Source of the DNA: Granulosicoccus sp045106195
GTDB taxonomy: Bacteria > Pseudomonadota > Gammaproteobacteria > Granulosicoccales > Granulosicoccaceae
Length of the DNA: 64,000 bases
Assembly (NCBI GenBank): GCA_045106195.1
Contig: JBGCEH010000034.1
Coordinates: 62,001 to 126,000 of the forward strand
Direction: 5' to 3'
Shown: positions 8,271-16,629 of the stretch, in pieces
Position numbering within the stretch: the first letter of the stretch is position 1
Layout of the letters: every line of letters starts with the position of its first letter
The notes under the pieces: generated by a model
Seen by the model: the letters and a program-made list of their open reading frames with translations, nothing else
Told to the model about the DNA's origin: nothing
Databases searched by the model: none
Position numbers and translations under genes: made by a program

Positions 8271-9782
8271 ATGAGCACTACCCTTCAACTCAAGGGAATA
8301 AGCAAAGCCTTCGGCAGTAATCAGGTACTGCACGACATCAGCTTCGAACTTGAATCCGGGCACGTGACCGTGCTGATGGGTGCCAATGGGGCGGGTAAAT
8401 CCACACTAGTCAAGATTCTCAGCGCAGTGCACAAACGGGACAGTGGCTCTATCCAGCTATTCGACAAGCCATTTAACCCACAAACGCCTGCACAGGCCAT
8501 GGCCGAAGGCGTCGTCACCGTCCATCAGTCGATAAACGATGGGGTTGTGCCGGATCTGGATATTGCATCCAACCTTTTACTGGAACATCTGGCATCCGGT
8601 GCCACCGGATTCTGGATACGGCAATCTACCCTGCTGGCAAAGGCCCGACATGTTGCTAATCTTGTCGGCTTGACAGCGTCGCTGGATACACCGGTCAGAA
8701 CGCTGTCTCTGGCTGATCGCCAACTGGTATCGATAGCTCGTGCCATGGCTTACGAGCCACGCGTACTGATTCTGGATGAGCCCACATCATCACTCTCGGC
8801 GACGGAAGCTGACCGGCTATTCAAACTGATAGACAAACTGCGAGAACATGGCGTTGCGATTCTCTACATTTCTCATCGCATGTCGGATATTCGCCGACTC
8901 GCCGACCGAATCGTGGTGATGCGTGATGGCAACATCAGTGCGAATCTGGATCGGGAGCCATTGGACCTTAATCATGCGGTGAATGCCATGCTGGGGCGCA
9001 GCATGGAAGATATGCAACTCAAGCTGGCATCAGGCAAAAAACCGTGCCTTACCTTGTCACAACTGGTACTCGCGCCCGACGCACAACCGTTTGATCTGCA
9101 GGTGAATGACGGCGAGATAGTCGCAGTTACAGGGCTAATCGGCAGCGGCAAGTCTGCCATGGCCCATGTGCTTTTCGGCCTGACTCCCTTGCTTGCAGGC
9201 AACATGCAACTCGGTTCTCAAGACTACAAACCACACACAGCTGGCGATGCCATTAGAGAGGGCGTTTTCCTATGCCCCCGCGATCGCGGCAGCAATGCGA
9301 TCGTGCCGGATTTCAATCTGACCCGCAACATCACCCTGCCCTTTGTCTCCCGTTACAGCCGTCTGTCGTGGCTCAACCAGCGCCTGGAACGTCAACGTTC
9401 AACAACATTGATAGATGCCATGGGCGTTGTCTGCCAGTCCGCTGATGACAATATTGGCACTTTGTCCGGTGGAAATCAGCAAAAGGTGACAGTCGCGCGA
9501 TGGCTGTCTGAACCTTGCAGCCTGCTGATTCTTGATGAGCCTTTTCAAGGCGTAGACATTCAGGCAAGACGTGACATCGGCGAGCAATTGCGAAGCAGCG
9601 CAGACACTCGTGGCACGCTGGTGCTGGTATCAGAAATTGACGAAGCTATCGAAATAGCCGACCGTATCATTGTGCTTGCAGAGCACACGGTTGTCGGTGA
9701 ACACATCAACCGGAATCCGGACATGGACCTATTACTTTCTCAGGTGGCTTCAGCTACGAAGCACGGAGCAAACGCTGCGTGA
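8271..9782 (+). CDS. Ribose-type ABC transporter ATPase, probable methylthioribose importer
   Basis: Two-domain ATPase of the RbsA/MglA family that powers import of a monosaccharide-like substrate. Domain 1 has a full Walker A (GANGAGKST, about residue 40), an altered signature (LSLADRQ) and Walker B VLILDEPTSS. Domain 2 has a degenerate P-loop (GLIGSGKSA), signature LSGGNQQKV and LLILDEPFQGVD. This asymmetry is usual in the family. The ATG at 8271 gives 503 residues; an in-frame ATG at 8247 exists but probably precedes the transcription start. The stop overlaps the GTG start of the permease. Divergence from mtnK-mtnA through a shared promoter gap suggests methylthioribose as the substrate, which is inference from context. 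Confidence 0.9.
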   Translation: MSTTLQLKGISKAFGSNQVLHDISFELESGHVTVLMGANGAGKSTLVKILSAVHKRDSGSIQLFDKPFNPQTPAQAMAEGVVTVHQSINDGVVPDLDIASNLLLEHLASGATGFWIRQSTLLAKARHVANLVGLTASLDTPVRTLSLADRQLVSIARAMAYEPRVLILDEPTSSLSATEADRLFKLIDKLREHGVAILYISHRMSDIRRLADRIVVMRDGNISANLDREPLDLNHAVNAMLGRSMEDMQLKLASGKKPCLTLSQLVLAPDAQPFDLQVNDGEIVAVTGLIGSGKSAMAHVLFGLTPLLAGNMQLGSQDYKPHTAGDAIREGVFLCPRDRGSNAIVPDFNLTRNITLPFVSRYSRLSWLNQRLERQRSTTLIDAMGVVCQSADDNIGTLSGGNQQKVTVARWLSEPCSLLILDEPFQGVDIQARRDIGEQLRSSADTRGTLVLVSEIDEAIEIADRIIVLAEHTVVGEHINRNPDMDLLLSQVASATKHGANAA

Positions 9783-10777
9783 AGAATCCCGTTGATCTGG
9801 CTATTCGGTACGGTTTTCTTGTTCTGCTGGTAGGCATGGTGGCATTTTTTTCCATAGCAGCGGATGGTTTTGCCGGACCTCACAGTGCCGTATTCATTTT
9901 TCAATCGGTGGCGATTACCGGCATCCTGGCGCTGGGGGTGACCTGTACGCTGGTGGTGGGCGGGTTTGATCTGTCCATTGGTTCTGTCGCGACATCTGCC
10001 TTGATGTTGTCCTCCTACGTGATGGTGGTGTGGGAGCAAAGCGCGCTGGTAGCCATCGTCCTTTGTCTGTTGATGGGTGCGGTGGTCGGAATGATCAATG
10101 GCTGGCTCATTGTTCGTATGCGTGTGCCTGATTTACTGGCCACTCTGGGCATGATGTTTCTGCTGATTGGCCTGCAACGTATCCCGACACAAGGACGCTC
10201 CATTGCAACCGGTATGACATTACCGGATGGTACCGTGGCAGAGGGTACATACTCAGCATTTTTTCTGTCACTGGGGCGTCATCGTTTTGATCTGTTTATT
10301 GAACGCTTGCTACCAGTATCTGTCGTTGTGTTGATCGTCATTGCGATCCTTACGTTTCTGTTTCTCAACTACACACGTCATGGCAGGCTGATGTACGCTA
10401 TCGGTTCGAATGAACAGGCGACATCACTGGCCGGGGTCGCTGTCAATAAATACAAGGTCACAGCCTATGTCATATCGGGGGTCCTCGCCTCTATCGGTGG
10501 CATGCTGATGTCAGCGCGTCTTGGTCGTGGCGATATTGCCTCTGGTAACAATCTGCTACTGGATGCTGTTGCTGCCGCACTGATCGGCTATGCAGTACTG
10601 GGTGCTGCTCGCCCCAATGCCTTTGGCACGGCCATCGGTGCCTTGTTTGTCGGCATCCTGTTGCAAGGACTGACGATGATGAATGCGCCCTACTACACGC
10701 AGGATTTTGTCAAAGGTGGCGTACTGGTATTGGCATTGATGTTCACTTTTTCACTATCGGCCAGGCAACGTGGCTGA
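9779..10777 (+). CDS. Ribose-type ABC transporter permease
   Basis: Inner-membrane permease of the RbsC/BPD_transp_2 family, 332 residues with about eight to ten hydrophobic segments. Family landmarks are the GGFDLSIGSV segment (about residue 61), the LLATLGMMFLLIGLQ segment and YAIGSNEQATSLAGV (about residue 209). It starts with GTG at 9779, overlapping the ATPase stop by 4 bp, a clear sign of translational coupling. A single permease gene implies a homodimer in the membrane. Substrate is inferred from the neighbouring mtn genes. Confidence 0.9.
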   Translation: MKNPVDLAIRYGFLVLLVGMVAFFSIAADGFAGPHSAVFIFQSVAITGILALGVTCTLVVGGFDLSIGSVATSALMLSSYVMVVWEQSALVAIVLCLLMGAVVGMINGWLIVRMRVPDLLATLGMMFLLIGLQRIPTQGRSIATGMTLPDGTVAEGTYSAFFLSLGRHRFDLFIERLLPVSVVVLIVIAILTFLFLNYTRHGRLMYAIGSNEQATSLAGVAVNKYKVTAYVISGVLASIGGMLMSARLGRGDIASGNNLLLDAVAAALIGYAVLGAARPNAFGTAIGALFVGILLQGLTMMNAPYYTQDFVKGGVLVLALMFTFSLSARQRG

Positions 10778-10814
10778 CACTATTTAACAGAAATAATCAC
10801 AGGAGAGAGAGGCA

Positions 10815-11873
10815 ATGAAAATGAACCGAAGAAAATTCACCGGCATAATCAGCGGTGTAGCACTCGCAGGATGCACGTGGCTTCCAACGGGTATGGCATT
10901 GGCTGAAGATATGCCAGCGCCGTTCGATAAACCCGAGGAAGTCAAGATTGCTCTGGTGAGGTATCTATCGACCGGTGACTTCTTTCAAGCGTACTTGTCA
11001 GGTGTGGAAACACAGGCAGCAGCACTGGGGGTGGATCTCCGTATTCTTGATAGTCGGCAGGACGCAGCACTACAAGCGGACATGGTCGATCAGGCAATTG
11101 CGCTGGGTGTGGATGGCATCATTGTCCAGCATGGTCTGACAGAGTCCATGCAGGATGCTGTACAACGCGCAGTTGATGCAGGCATCAAGGTGGTTGCCTT
11201 CGATGTCAACGTAGAGAACGAGGCGGTACCACAGGTTGAACAATCGGACCGTGACCTTGCACGACTTGCCCTTGAGCAAGCAGTTTTGGACAATGGTGAA
11301 ACGTTCACCGCAGGCTACGTCTATGTGCCGGGTATTGCACCTCTGGATCGGCGTGATGAGACATGGAGAGAGTTCAAGGAACGCTACCCGGGCATCACTG
11401 AAAAAGCCCAGTTCGGCACGCTGGACAATCCCATAGCTAACGCCAATGCAAATCAGGCCAGATCGGTCTTGCAGGCTAACCCGGACATAACCGTGATGTT
11501 TGCGCCTTATGACGAATTCGCCAAAGGTGTGAAGATTGCCGTTGATGAAGCCGGCATGAATCAGGATATCAAGATTTATTCAGCTGATGTATCCACCGCT
11601 GACATTGCCGCCATGCGCGAACCCGACAGTGCCTGGGTAGCAACGGCTGCAACCAATCCTGCAGTAGTCGGTGAGGTGTCGGTTCGCGCTCTGGCTATGT
11701 TGTTGGCGGGCGAAGATCCCGGTGCGAGTGTGATAGTTCCACCGACACTTATTACGCGCGATATGCTGTTGAAAGGTGAAATAGCAAACATGCAGGATCT
11801 GGCGGCCAATCTTCCGGCTTTTGCGCATGCCGACGTGGCAACTCCTGAGTGGATGCCTTTGCCGGCTCGGTAG
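10815..11873 (+). CDS. Periplasmic sugar-binding protein of the mtn-linked ABC transporter
   Basis: Substrate-binding protein of the periplasmic-binding-protein type 1 family (ribose/AI-2-like), 352 residues. A strong ribosome site (AGGAGAGAGAGG) precedes the ATG. The N terminus has a twin-arginine-like MNRRKFTG motif, a hydrophobic core and both a possible lipobox (LAGC, Cys near residue 20) and a possible signal peptidase I site (MALA before EDMPAP), so either a lipoprotein or a soluble form is possible. Domain markers include VKIALVRYLSTGDFFQAYLSG, VDGIIVQHG and VVAFDVNV. It follows the permease by 37 bp and is the last gene before a REP-like hairpin and a terminator. Ligand is probably methylthioribose, by context only. 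Confidence 0.88.
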   Translation: MKMNRRKFTGIISGVALAGCTWLPTGMALAEDMPAPFDKPEEVKIALVRYLSTGDFFQAYLSGVETQAAALGVDLRILDSRQDAALQADMVDQAIALGVDGIIVQHGLTESMQDAVQRAVDAGIKVVAFDVNVENEAVPQVEQSDRDLARLALEQAVLDNGETFTAGYVYVPGIAPLDRRDETWREFKERYPGITEKAQFGTLDNPIANANANQARSVLQANPDITVMFAPYDEFAKGVKIAVDEAGMNQDIKIYSADVSTADIAAMREPDSAWVATAATNPAVVGEVSVRALAMLLAGEDPGASVIVPPTLITRDMLLKGEIANMQDLAANLPAFAHADVATPEWMPLPAR

Positions 11874-11897
11874 ATTCCCGCCTGCGCGGGAATGACG
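11874..11897. repeat. REP-like palindrome directly after the binding-protein stop
   Basis: Arms ATTCCCGC (11874-11881) and GCGGGAAT (11886-11893) flank a CTGC loop and are followed by GACG. This is the core of the common dispersed element whose antisense translation reads HSRAGGNL. It abuts the TAG stop codon, where it may stabilise the upstream mRNA. Confidence 0.65.
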
Positions 11898-11930
11898 TAT
11901 AGGGATAGGATCTCGTGTGCCAGTCATGTC

Positions 11931-11991
11931 ATGGCATGGCATGGCATGGCATGAAGTTGACGTTGACGTTGACGTTGACGTTGACGTTGAC
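11931..11991. repeat. Two adjacent short tandem repeat tracts
   Basis: A pentanucleotide tract (ATGGC repeated four times plus ATG, 11931-11953) is followed two bases later by six exact copies of GTTGAC (11956-11991). Both lie in the 264-bp gap between the transporter operon and its terminator. Unit lengths of 5 and 6 bp are prone to slippage. No gene reads through them with support. Confidence 0.85.
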
Positions 11992-12037
11992 GAACGTATC
12001 ATCAGTCACGCAAGAATGTCTCGGCTATCCTCGGGGA

Positions 12038-12070
12038 GCCTCTCGTTTTATTTAGTAAGAGAGGCTTTTC
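12038..12070 (+). terminator. Rho-independent terminator of the mtn-linked transporter operon
   Basis: GCCTCTC (12038-12044) pairs with GAGAGGC (12059-12065) across a 14-nt loop and is followed by TTTTCC. It is about 165 bp beyond the binding-protein stop, and the T-run is on the plus-strand side only, so it serves the plus-strand operon. Confidence 0.7.
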
Positions 12071-12137
12071 CTTGAGGTGGTTATGGGCATATCAGGCGTA
12101 TGACGCATGGCTCATGACCCGCCACAGACTTATGAGG

Positions 12138-14093
12138 TTACTCTAACTGCCAGCTCTTAATCCGTGAATAAACAGTTGTAGGCTTCATGCCCAACAATCT
12201 GGCAGCACCGTCTTTCCCAGACACCTTTCCCCCACAGGCAGCCAGTGCCCGTGTCAGGTTCTGCCTTTCGATGTCGGCTAACTCAGCGGCCGTAAGGATC
12301 TTTTCAGGCATAGTTGCTTGTGACGATGTTTCGCTTTCAGCAGTTGACGGCAACGTCGTTTTTGCAGAAGGCAGATCAATAGTCAGTTTACCGTTGCGCG
12401 ACAGGATAGCGGCCCGTTCTATGACATTTTGCAGTTCACGAATATTGCCAGGCCAACTGTATTCCATCAATGAGCGCATGGTTGCCCGAGTCAATCTTGG
12501 TGTAAGCAGGTTAAGGCGTTGACAGGTAGATGTCAGATAGTGCTCGGCGAGTTGTGGTATGTCAGAGGCTCTTTGCCGTAGCGGTGTGCATTCAATAGGA
12601 AACACGTTTAGGCGGAAGAAAAGATCTTCACGAAAATCTCCGGCCTCTACTGCCATTTTCAAATCCCTGTTGGTTGCCGCAATCAAACGCACATCGACAA
12701 CACGAGATTTTTCCTCTCCCACACGTTCAAACTTCCCTTCCTGCACAACGCGCAGCAATTTCGCTTGCAAGGTCATTTCCAGTTCACCAACCTCATCGAG
12801 AAAAAGCGTTCCACCATCAGCAAGCTCAAAGCGGCCAATTCGGTCTCTGACGGCACCAGAGAACGCACCTTTGACATGTCCAAAGAATTCACTTTCAAAC
12901 AATTCTCTAGGAATGGCTGCGCAGTTAACACGAATCAAAGGCCGCTCTGCACGAACGGATGCACGGTGTATTGCATGAGCAATCAGCTCCTTACCCGTAC
13001 CGCTTTCACCACTGATCAGCACGTTGGCATCGGTCGGTCCGACAAGATCAATCTGTGCCAGCAAGGCATTGAGTGATTCGGAGTTACCAATGATATTGTG
13101 GTGCTCACCACGCGAACGAATTTCCTCTTGAAGATAGGCGTTTTCCATCTCTAGCCTTTCCCGTAGAGCTGCGTTTTCAATCAGAGCCAGACGCAGTGTT
13201 TCTTCGTTATTGTGTCGCTCCGTCATGTCCCGAAAGACAATGACAGCACCAATCAAATTGCCGGAATCCACAATGGGCGTGGAGGTATATTCAACAGGAA
13301 TAGAGGTTCCATCCTTTCGCCAGAATACTTCATTGTTTACCGTGTTAACGGTGCCCGCCTTGAACGCATTGTAGATAGGACATTCATTGCTGGGATACAA
13401 AGAGCCGTCAACACGATGATGATGAATGGCTTCATGCATGTCCCTGCCTACCAACTCATCTGCGCGATAGCCAAGCATGGCCTCGGCCGCAGGATTCAAA
13501 AACGTTGTACAGCCCTCCGCACTCACACCGTAAATTCCCTCACCTGCCGCAGCCAGAATCAATCGGTACTCACGCTCTATCTCACGAAAATATTGCTCAT
13601 CTTTCAACCAGGCATGTAACCCTTTGCGCAGGTAGGACTCGGCAGCCTCGTTAACATCCCGACGGTGCAAGGCGTCGAGATCGACCAGACGCACCAGCAC
13701 GACGGTTGAATCACCTTGACTAAACGCTATAGCCACGTGCTCAATTGAAATTGCACTGCCATCGGGGCGTAACAGGGACAATGATCGCGTGCGCGCTTGC
13801 CCAAGCGCAATAGCCTCCTCGGTAAACACATACAACTGTGCCCTGTGCTGAGGATAGAGCTTGTCAATGTACTGACCAGCCAATGTATGTCCTGGCAAGC
13901 GAAACAGTCGCTCAGCGGCAGTGTTGGCACGCAGTACCTGTCCACTGTACGGGTCGAGCAAATAGGTAGGCTCATCACTGAGTGCAAACCCCTGAATGAG
14001 TGCTTTGCCGAACGCCGCGGCACTGGAGAAAAGACGCTGAATGGCGACGTCACCAGGCAACTGCGAAGGGGGTACTGGATAGGAATTTGACAT
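12138..14093 (-). CDS. PAS-domain sigma-54-dependent transcriptional activator
   Basis: Enhancer-binding protein of the NtrC/NifA class, 651 residues, without a receiver domain. Two PAS domains (about residues 40-135 and 175-295) would sense a ligand or redox signal; a short coiled coil (295-335) leads to the AAA+ domain (about 335-565) with Walker A GESGTGKE (362-369), a GAFSGA sigma-54 contact loop (409-414, Thr replaced by Ser) and Walker B GGTLFLDE (427-434). A Fis-type helix-turn-helix is at the C terminus (about 608-650). It is transcribed away from the cyn operon, and the 230-bp gap holds repeated TTTCGTA motifs and a -24-like element. It is therefore the likely regulator of cyanate use. 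The signal sensed is unknown. Confidence 0.92.
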   Translation of the reverse strand: MSNSYPVPPSQLPGDVAIQRLFSSAAAFGKALIQGFALSDEPTYLLDPYSGQVLRANTAAERLFRLPGHTLAGQYIDKLYPQHRAQLYVFTEEAIALGQARTRSLSLLRPDGSAISIEHVAIAFSQGDSTVVLVRLVDLDALHRRDVNEAAESYLRKGLHAWLKDEQYFREIEREYRLILAAAGEGIYGVSAEGCTTFLNPAAEAMLGYRADELVGRDMHEAIHHHRVDGSLYPSNECPIYNAFKAGTVNTVNNEVFWRKDGTSIPVEYTSTPIVDSGNLIGAVIVFRDMTERHNNEETLRLALIENAALRERLEMENAYLQEEIRSRGEHHNIIGNSESLNALLAQIDLVGPTDANVLISGESGTGKELIAHAIHRASVRAERPLIRVNCAAIPRELFESEFFGHVKGAFSGAVRDRIGRFELADGGTLFLDEVGELEMTLQAKLLRVVQEGKFERVGEEKSRVVDVRLIAATNRDLKMAVEAGDFREDLFFRLNVFPIECTPLRQRASDIPQLAEHYLTSTCQRLNLLTPRLTRATMRSLMEYSWPGNIRELQNVIERAAILSRNGKLTIDLPSAKTTLPSTAESETSSQATMPEKILTAAELADIERQNLTRALAACGGKVSGKDGAARLLGMKPTTVYSRIKSWQLE

Positions 14094-14095
14094 GT

Positions 14096-14157
14096 CGAAA
14101 TTTTACTTAATTTCGTAATTAAATACTACGGAATTTCGTATTTTACATTTTTTCGTA
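14096..14157. promoter_or_regulatory. Repeated TTTCGTA motifs, candidate enhancer sites
   Basis: TTTCGTA occurs three times in the same orientation at 14111-14117, 14134-14140 and 14151-14157. The first lies inside a perfect TTAATT-TCGT-AATTAA dyad (14107-14122) and also in CGAAATT-N6-AATTTCG (14096-14115); the second forms an imperfect palindrome with TACGGAA (14127-14133). They sit 70-130 bp upstream of the -24-like element, the usual distance for activator sites of sigma-54 systems, and touch the start of the activator gene, which would allow autoregulation. Confidence 0.5.
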
Positions 14158-14225
14158 ATCCTGAAATCATACTGAAAAATCCCTATGTTATTGTTTTAAA
14201 TAGAATTATACACTTTCATAAAACA

Positions 14226-14241
14226 TGGCACGAACCGTGGA
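14226..14241 (+). promoter_or_regulatory. Candidate sigma-54 (-24/-12) promoter of the cyn operon
   Basis: TGGCACG (14226-14232) is a perfect -24 box. After the required 4 nt comes GTGGA (14237-14241) against the consensus TTGCA, keeping the T and G but losing the usual C of the -12 GC pair. A transcript would start near 14252, downstream of the ATG at 14225, which supports the later start at 14327 for cynA. A TATAC-like sigma-70 -10 is also present near 14208. Confidence 0.45.
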
Positions 14242-14326
14242 ATACAGTTACATAACACAAGGCGTTACATCCATTGATGTATCGCTAAAACTCGACACCC
14301 AGCATGCAATACGGACTAGCTACACA

Positions 14327-15790
14327 ATGACTTCGAAAAGCCTTGGAAATCCATACGACGGTGATGTTGATCTGAGACACGGGCGAAACTGCACGTGTGA
14401 GACCTGCAAGTCTCCCAGTCAACCCGCATCTACTCTGAACACTCGTACTCACAACGAGCATTCAGCGGCAACACAAACAGCGACTCAGCCATTCAGTCAG
14501 CCAACGCCAGACGCCCCCTCATTTGCCAATTCTGATGAAGCGCTATCGCATATGGTCGAAAGCGCTGTAGTCAGATCGGTTTTCGGACACAACGAAATAA
14601 GCCGGCGTTCATTCGCCAAGTTGCTTGGCAGCGGAACACTTGCAGCAGCTCTGGGCTCTGTCTTCCCTATCGAGGCTGCGAAGGCCGCTATTGCCGAATC
14701 ACTGGGAAAACCAGAGAAATCGAAGCTTGCGGTTGGCTTTGTCCCGATTACCTGCGCCACACCAATCATCATGGCCAAGCCATTGGGGTTTTACGAAAAA
14801 TATGGTCTTGATGTTGATGTCATCAAAACTGCAGGCTGGGCAGTGGCACGAGACAAGTCGCTCAACAAGGAATATGACGCCGCACACATGCTCACACCCA
14901 TGCCTCTGGCTATAACCCTCGGAGCAGGCTCGGTGGCTGAACCATATCTGATGCCAGCGGTTGAAAACATCAATGGTCAGGCTATCGTTTTGCATGTCGA
15001 TCACAAAGACAAGAATGATGACCCAAGCAAGTGGAAAGGATTCAAATTCGGCGTTCCTTTCGAATATTCAATGCACAATTTTCTGCTTCGATACTACGTT
15101 GCAGAATTTGGTCTCGATCCTGACGTCGACATCCAGATCCGTGTTGTACCGCCACCGGAGATGGTCGCAAACCTTAAGGCTGGCAATCTGGATGGGTACC
15201 TGTCCCCTGACCCGTTCAACCAGAGAGCTGTCTGGGAGAAGGTCGGGTTTATTCACAAGTTGACAAAAGACATCTGGGACGGTCATCCATGTTGCGCATT
15301 TGCCTGCAGTGCAGAATTTGCAGAAACACTGCCCAACACCTACGGCAACTTGCTCAAGGCCTTGATTGATGCGACCCAGTACGCAAGCCCGGCAGAGAAC
15401 AGACAGGAAATAGCTGAAGCTATCGCGCCTAAAAATTATCTGAACCAGCCAGTTCCGGTGATCTCACAAGTACTGACCGGTCGCTACGCTGATGGACTCG
15501 GCAACATCAAGGATGTTCCCGATCGCATAGATTTCGACCCCTTTCCATGGCATTCCATGGGTGTATGGATTCTCACGCAAATGAAGCGCTGGGGCTATAT
15601 CGAAGGCGATGTGGACTACAAAGGCGTCGCAGAACAAGTGTATAACGCGGCGGATGCTGCATCGGTGATGAAAAGCCTGGGCCTAGAACCTCCCACCAAA
15701 ACCTATATGAGCCACGACATCATGGGCAAGACGTTTGATCCGGATAAGCCGGAAGAGTACGTCAAGAGCTTTGCCATAGGCAAGAGCTGA
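14327..15790 (+). CDS. cynA: CmpA/NrtA-family substrate-binding protein, probable cyanate binder
   Basis: Periplasmic binding protein of the nitrate/bicarbonate/cyanate ABC family. The ATG at 14327 gives 487 residues and begins like family members, with a Cys-containing leader (NPYDGDVDL then NCTCETC) ahead of a Tat signal, SRRSFAKLLGSG, with the Arg pair at residues 93-94. An ATG at 14225 would add 34 residues but overlaps the probable -24/-12 promoter. The mature part contains the family block VGFVPITCATPIIMAKPLGF and later KEYDAAHML. It heads an operon with a permease (7 bp gap), ATPase and cyanase, which is why cyanate is preferred over nitrate or bicarbonate as ligand. The symbol follows the cyanobacterial cynABD-S naming and rests on context. 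Confidence 0.85.
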   Translation: MTSKSLGNPYDGDVDLRHGRNCTCETCKSPSQPASTLNTRTHNEHSAATQTATQPFSQPTPDAPSFANSDEALSHMVESAVVRSVFGHNEISRRSFAKLLGSGTLAAALGSVFPIEAAKAAIAESLGKPEKSKLAVGFVPITCATPIIMAKPLGFYEKYGLDVDVIKTAGWAVARDKSLNKEYDAAHMLTPMPLAITLGAGSVAEPYLMPAVENINGQAIVLHVDHKDKNDDPSKWKGFKFGVPFEYSMHNFLLRYYVAEFGLDPDVDIQIRVVPPPEMVANLKAGNLDGYLSPDPFNQRAVWEKVGFIHKLTKDIWDGHPCCAFACSAEFAETLPNTYGNLLKALIDATQYASPAENRQEIAEAIAPKNYLNQPVPVISQVLTGRYADGLGNIKDVPDRIDFDPFPWHSMGVWILTQMKRWGYIEGDVDYKGVAEQVYNAADAASVMKSLGLEPPTKTYMSHDIMGKTFDPDKPEEYVKSFAIGKS

Positions 15791-15797
15791 TCTGCTC

Positions 15798-16622
15798 ATG
15801 ATCCAGTCATTCAAAGCCCCGCTACTTTCTGTACTGCTTTTGTTCTCCTTGCTTGGAATCTGGGAGGCATCGACGCCTGGCGTAAGTAGCAAAGAGAACA
15901 TGACCGAGTACGAGTTACTGATGGGTGGCGCAGCAGATGAGGCGCGAGTGCCGCCTCCATCAGCTATCGCCATAAAAGCTTTTGAAGAGCTGTCCAATCC
16001 TTTCTATGACAATGGACCCAATGACAAAGGTATCGGCATTCAGATTGCCTACTCCTTATATCGTGTACTGGCAGGTTACTTTATGGCTGCGCTTATCGCT
16101 CTGCCGGTAGGGTTCCTGATTGGGATGTCACCTCTCGCGTACAAGACGCTGGATCCATTTATACAAGTACTCAGACCAATCTCTCCTCTGGCATGGATGC
16201 CTCTGGCGTTATTCATTATTCAGGACAGCGAAGCATCTGCCATTTTCGTTATCTTCATTTGTTCCATCTGGCCCATGCTGATAAACACCGCCTTTGGTGT
16301 TGCCAATGTGCGCAAGGATTGGATAAATGTTGCCCGCACTCACGAGCTTGGACACTTACGCACCGCGGCTACCGTTATTCTTCCGGCAGCGGCTCCAACC
16401 ATACTAACCGGCATGCGAATCTCCATCGGTATTGCATGGCTGGTAATTGTGGCCGCAGAGATGCTGGTCGGGGGTACCGGTATTGGGTACTACGTGTGGA
16501 ACGAGTGGAACAATCTGGATCTGACCAGCGTCATCTTTTCCATTCTTGTCATCGGCGTCGTTGGCATGTTGCTCGATGACATGTTTGCGCGTGTCCAGTC
16601 TGCCGTGCAGTATCAGGAATAA
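15798..16622 (+). CDS. cynB: ABC transporter permease, NrtB/CmpB/CynB family
   Basis: Inner-membrane permease of 274 residues. A first membrane segment near residues 5-25 precedes a periplasmic stretch of about 65 residues, then the typical binding-protein-dependent permease core: SLYRVLAGYFMAALIALPVGF, RPISPLAWMPLALF, and the EAA loop near WINVARTHELG. It sits 7 bp after cynA and 7 bp before cynD, so it forms the membrane channel of the cyanate importer, probably as a homodimer. The only oddity is the charged periplasmic insert (MTEYELLMGGAADEARVPPP), which is seen in CmpB-like relatives. Confidence 0.88.
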   Translation: MIQSFKAPLLSVLLLFSLLGIWEASTPGVSSKENMTEYELLMGGAADEARVPPPSAIAIKAFEELSNPFYDNGPNDKGIGIQIAYSLYRVLAGYFMAALIALPVGFLIGMSPLAYKTLDPFIQVLRPISPLAWMPLALFIIQDSEASAIFVIFICSIWPMLINTAFGVANVRKDWINVARTHELGHLRTAATVILPAAAPTILTGMRISIGIAWLVIVAAEMLVGGTGIGYYVWNEWNNLDLTSVIFSILVIGVVGMLLDDMFARVQSAVQYQE

Positions 16623-16629
16623 TCAGCTT

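Noticed and set aside
11580..12002. Minus-strand frame containing HSRAGGNL and a Ser/Thr repeat
   Set aside because: The motif is the usual artefact of translating the REP-like palindrome and the GTTGAC tract; most of the frame overlaps the binding-protein gene.
14225..14326. Upstream start for the cyanate-binding protein
   Set aside because: The extra 34 residues are unlike the family and the stretch overlaps the probable -24/-12 promoter.
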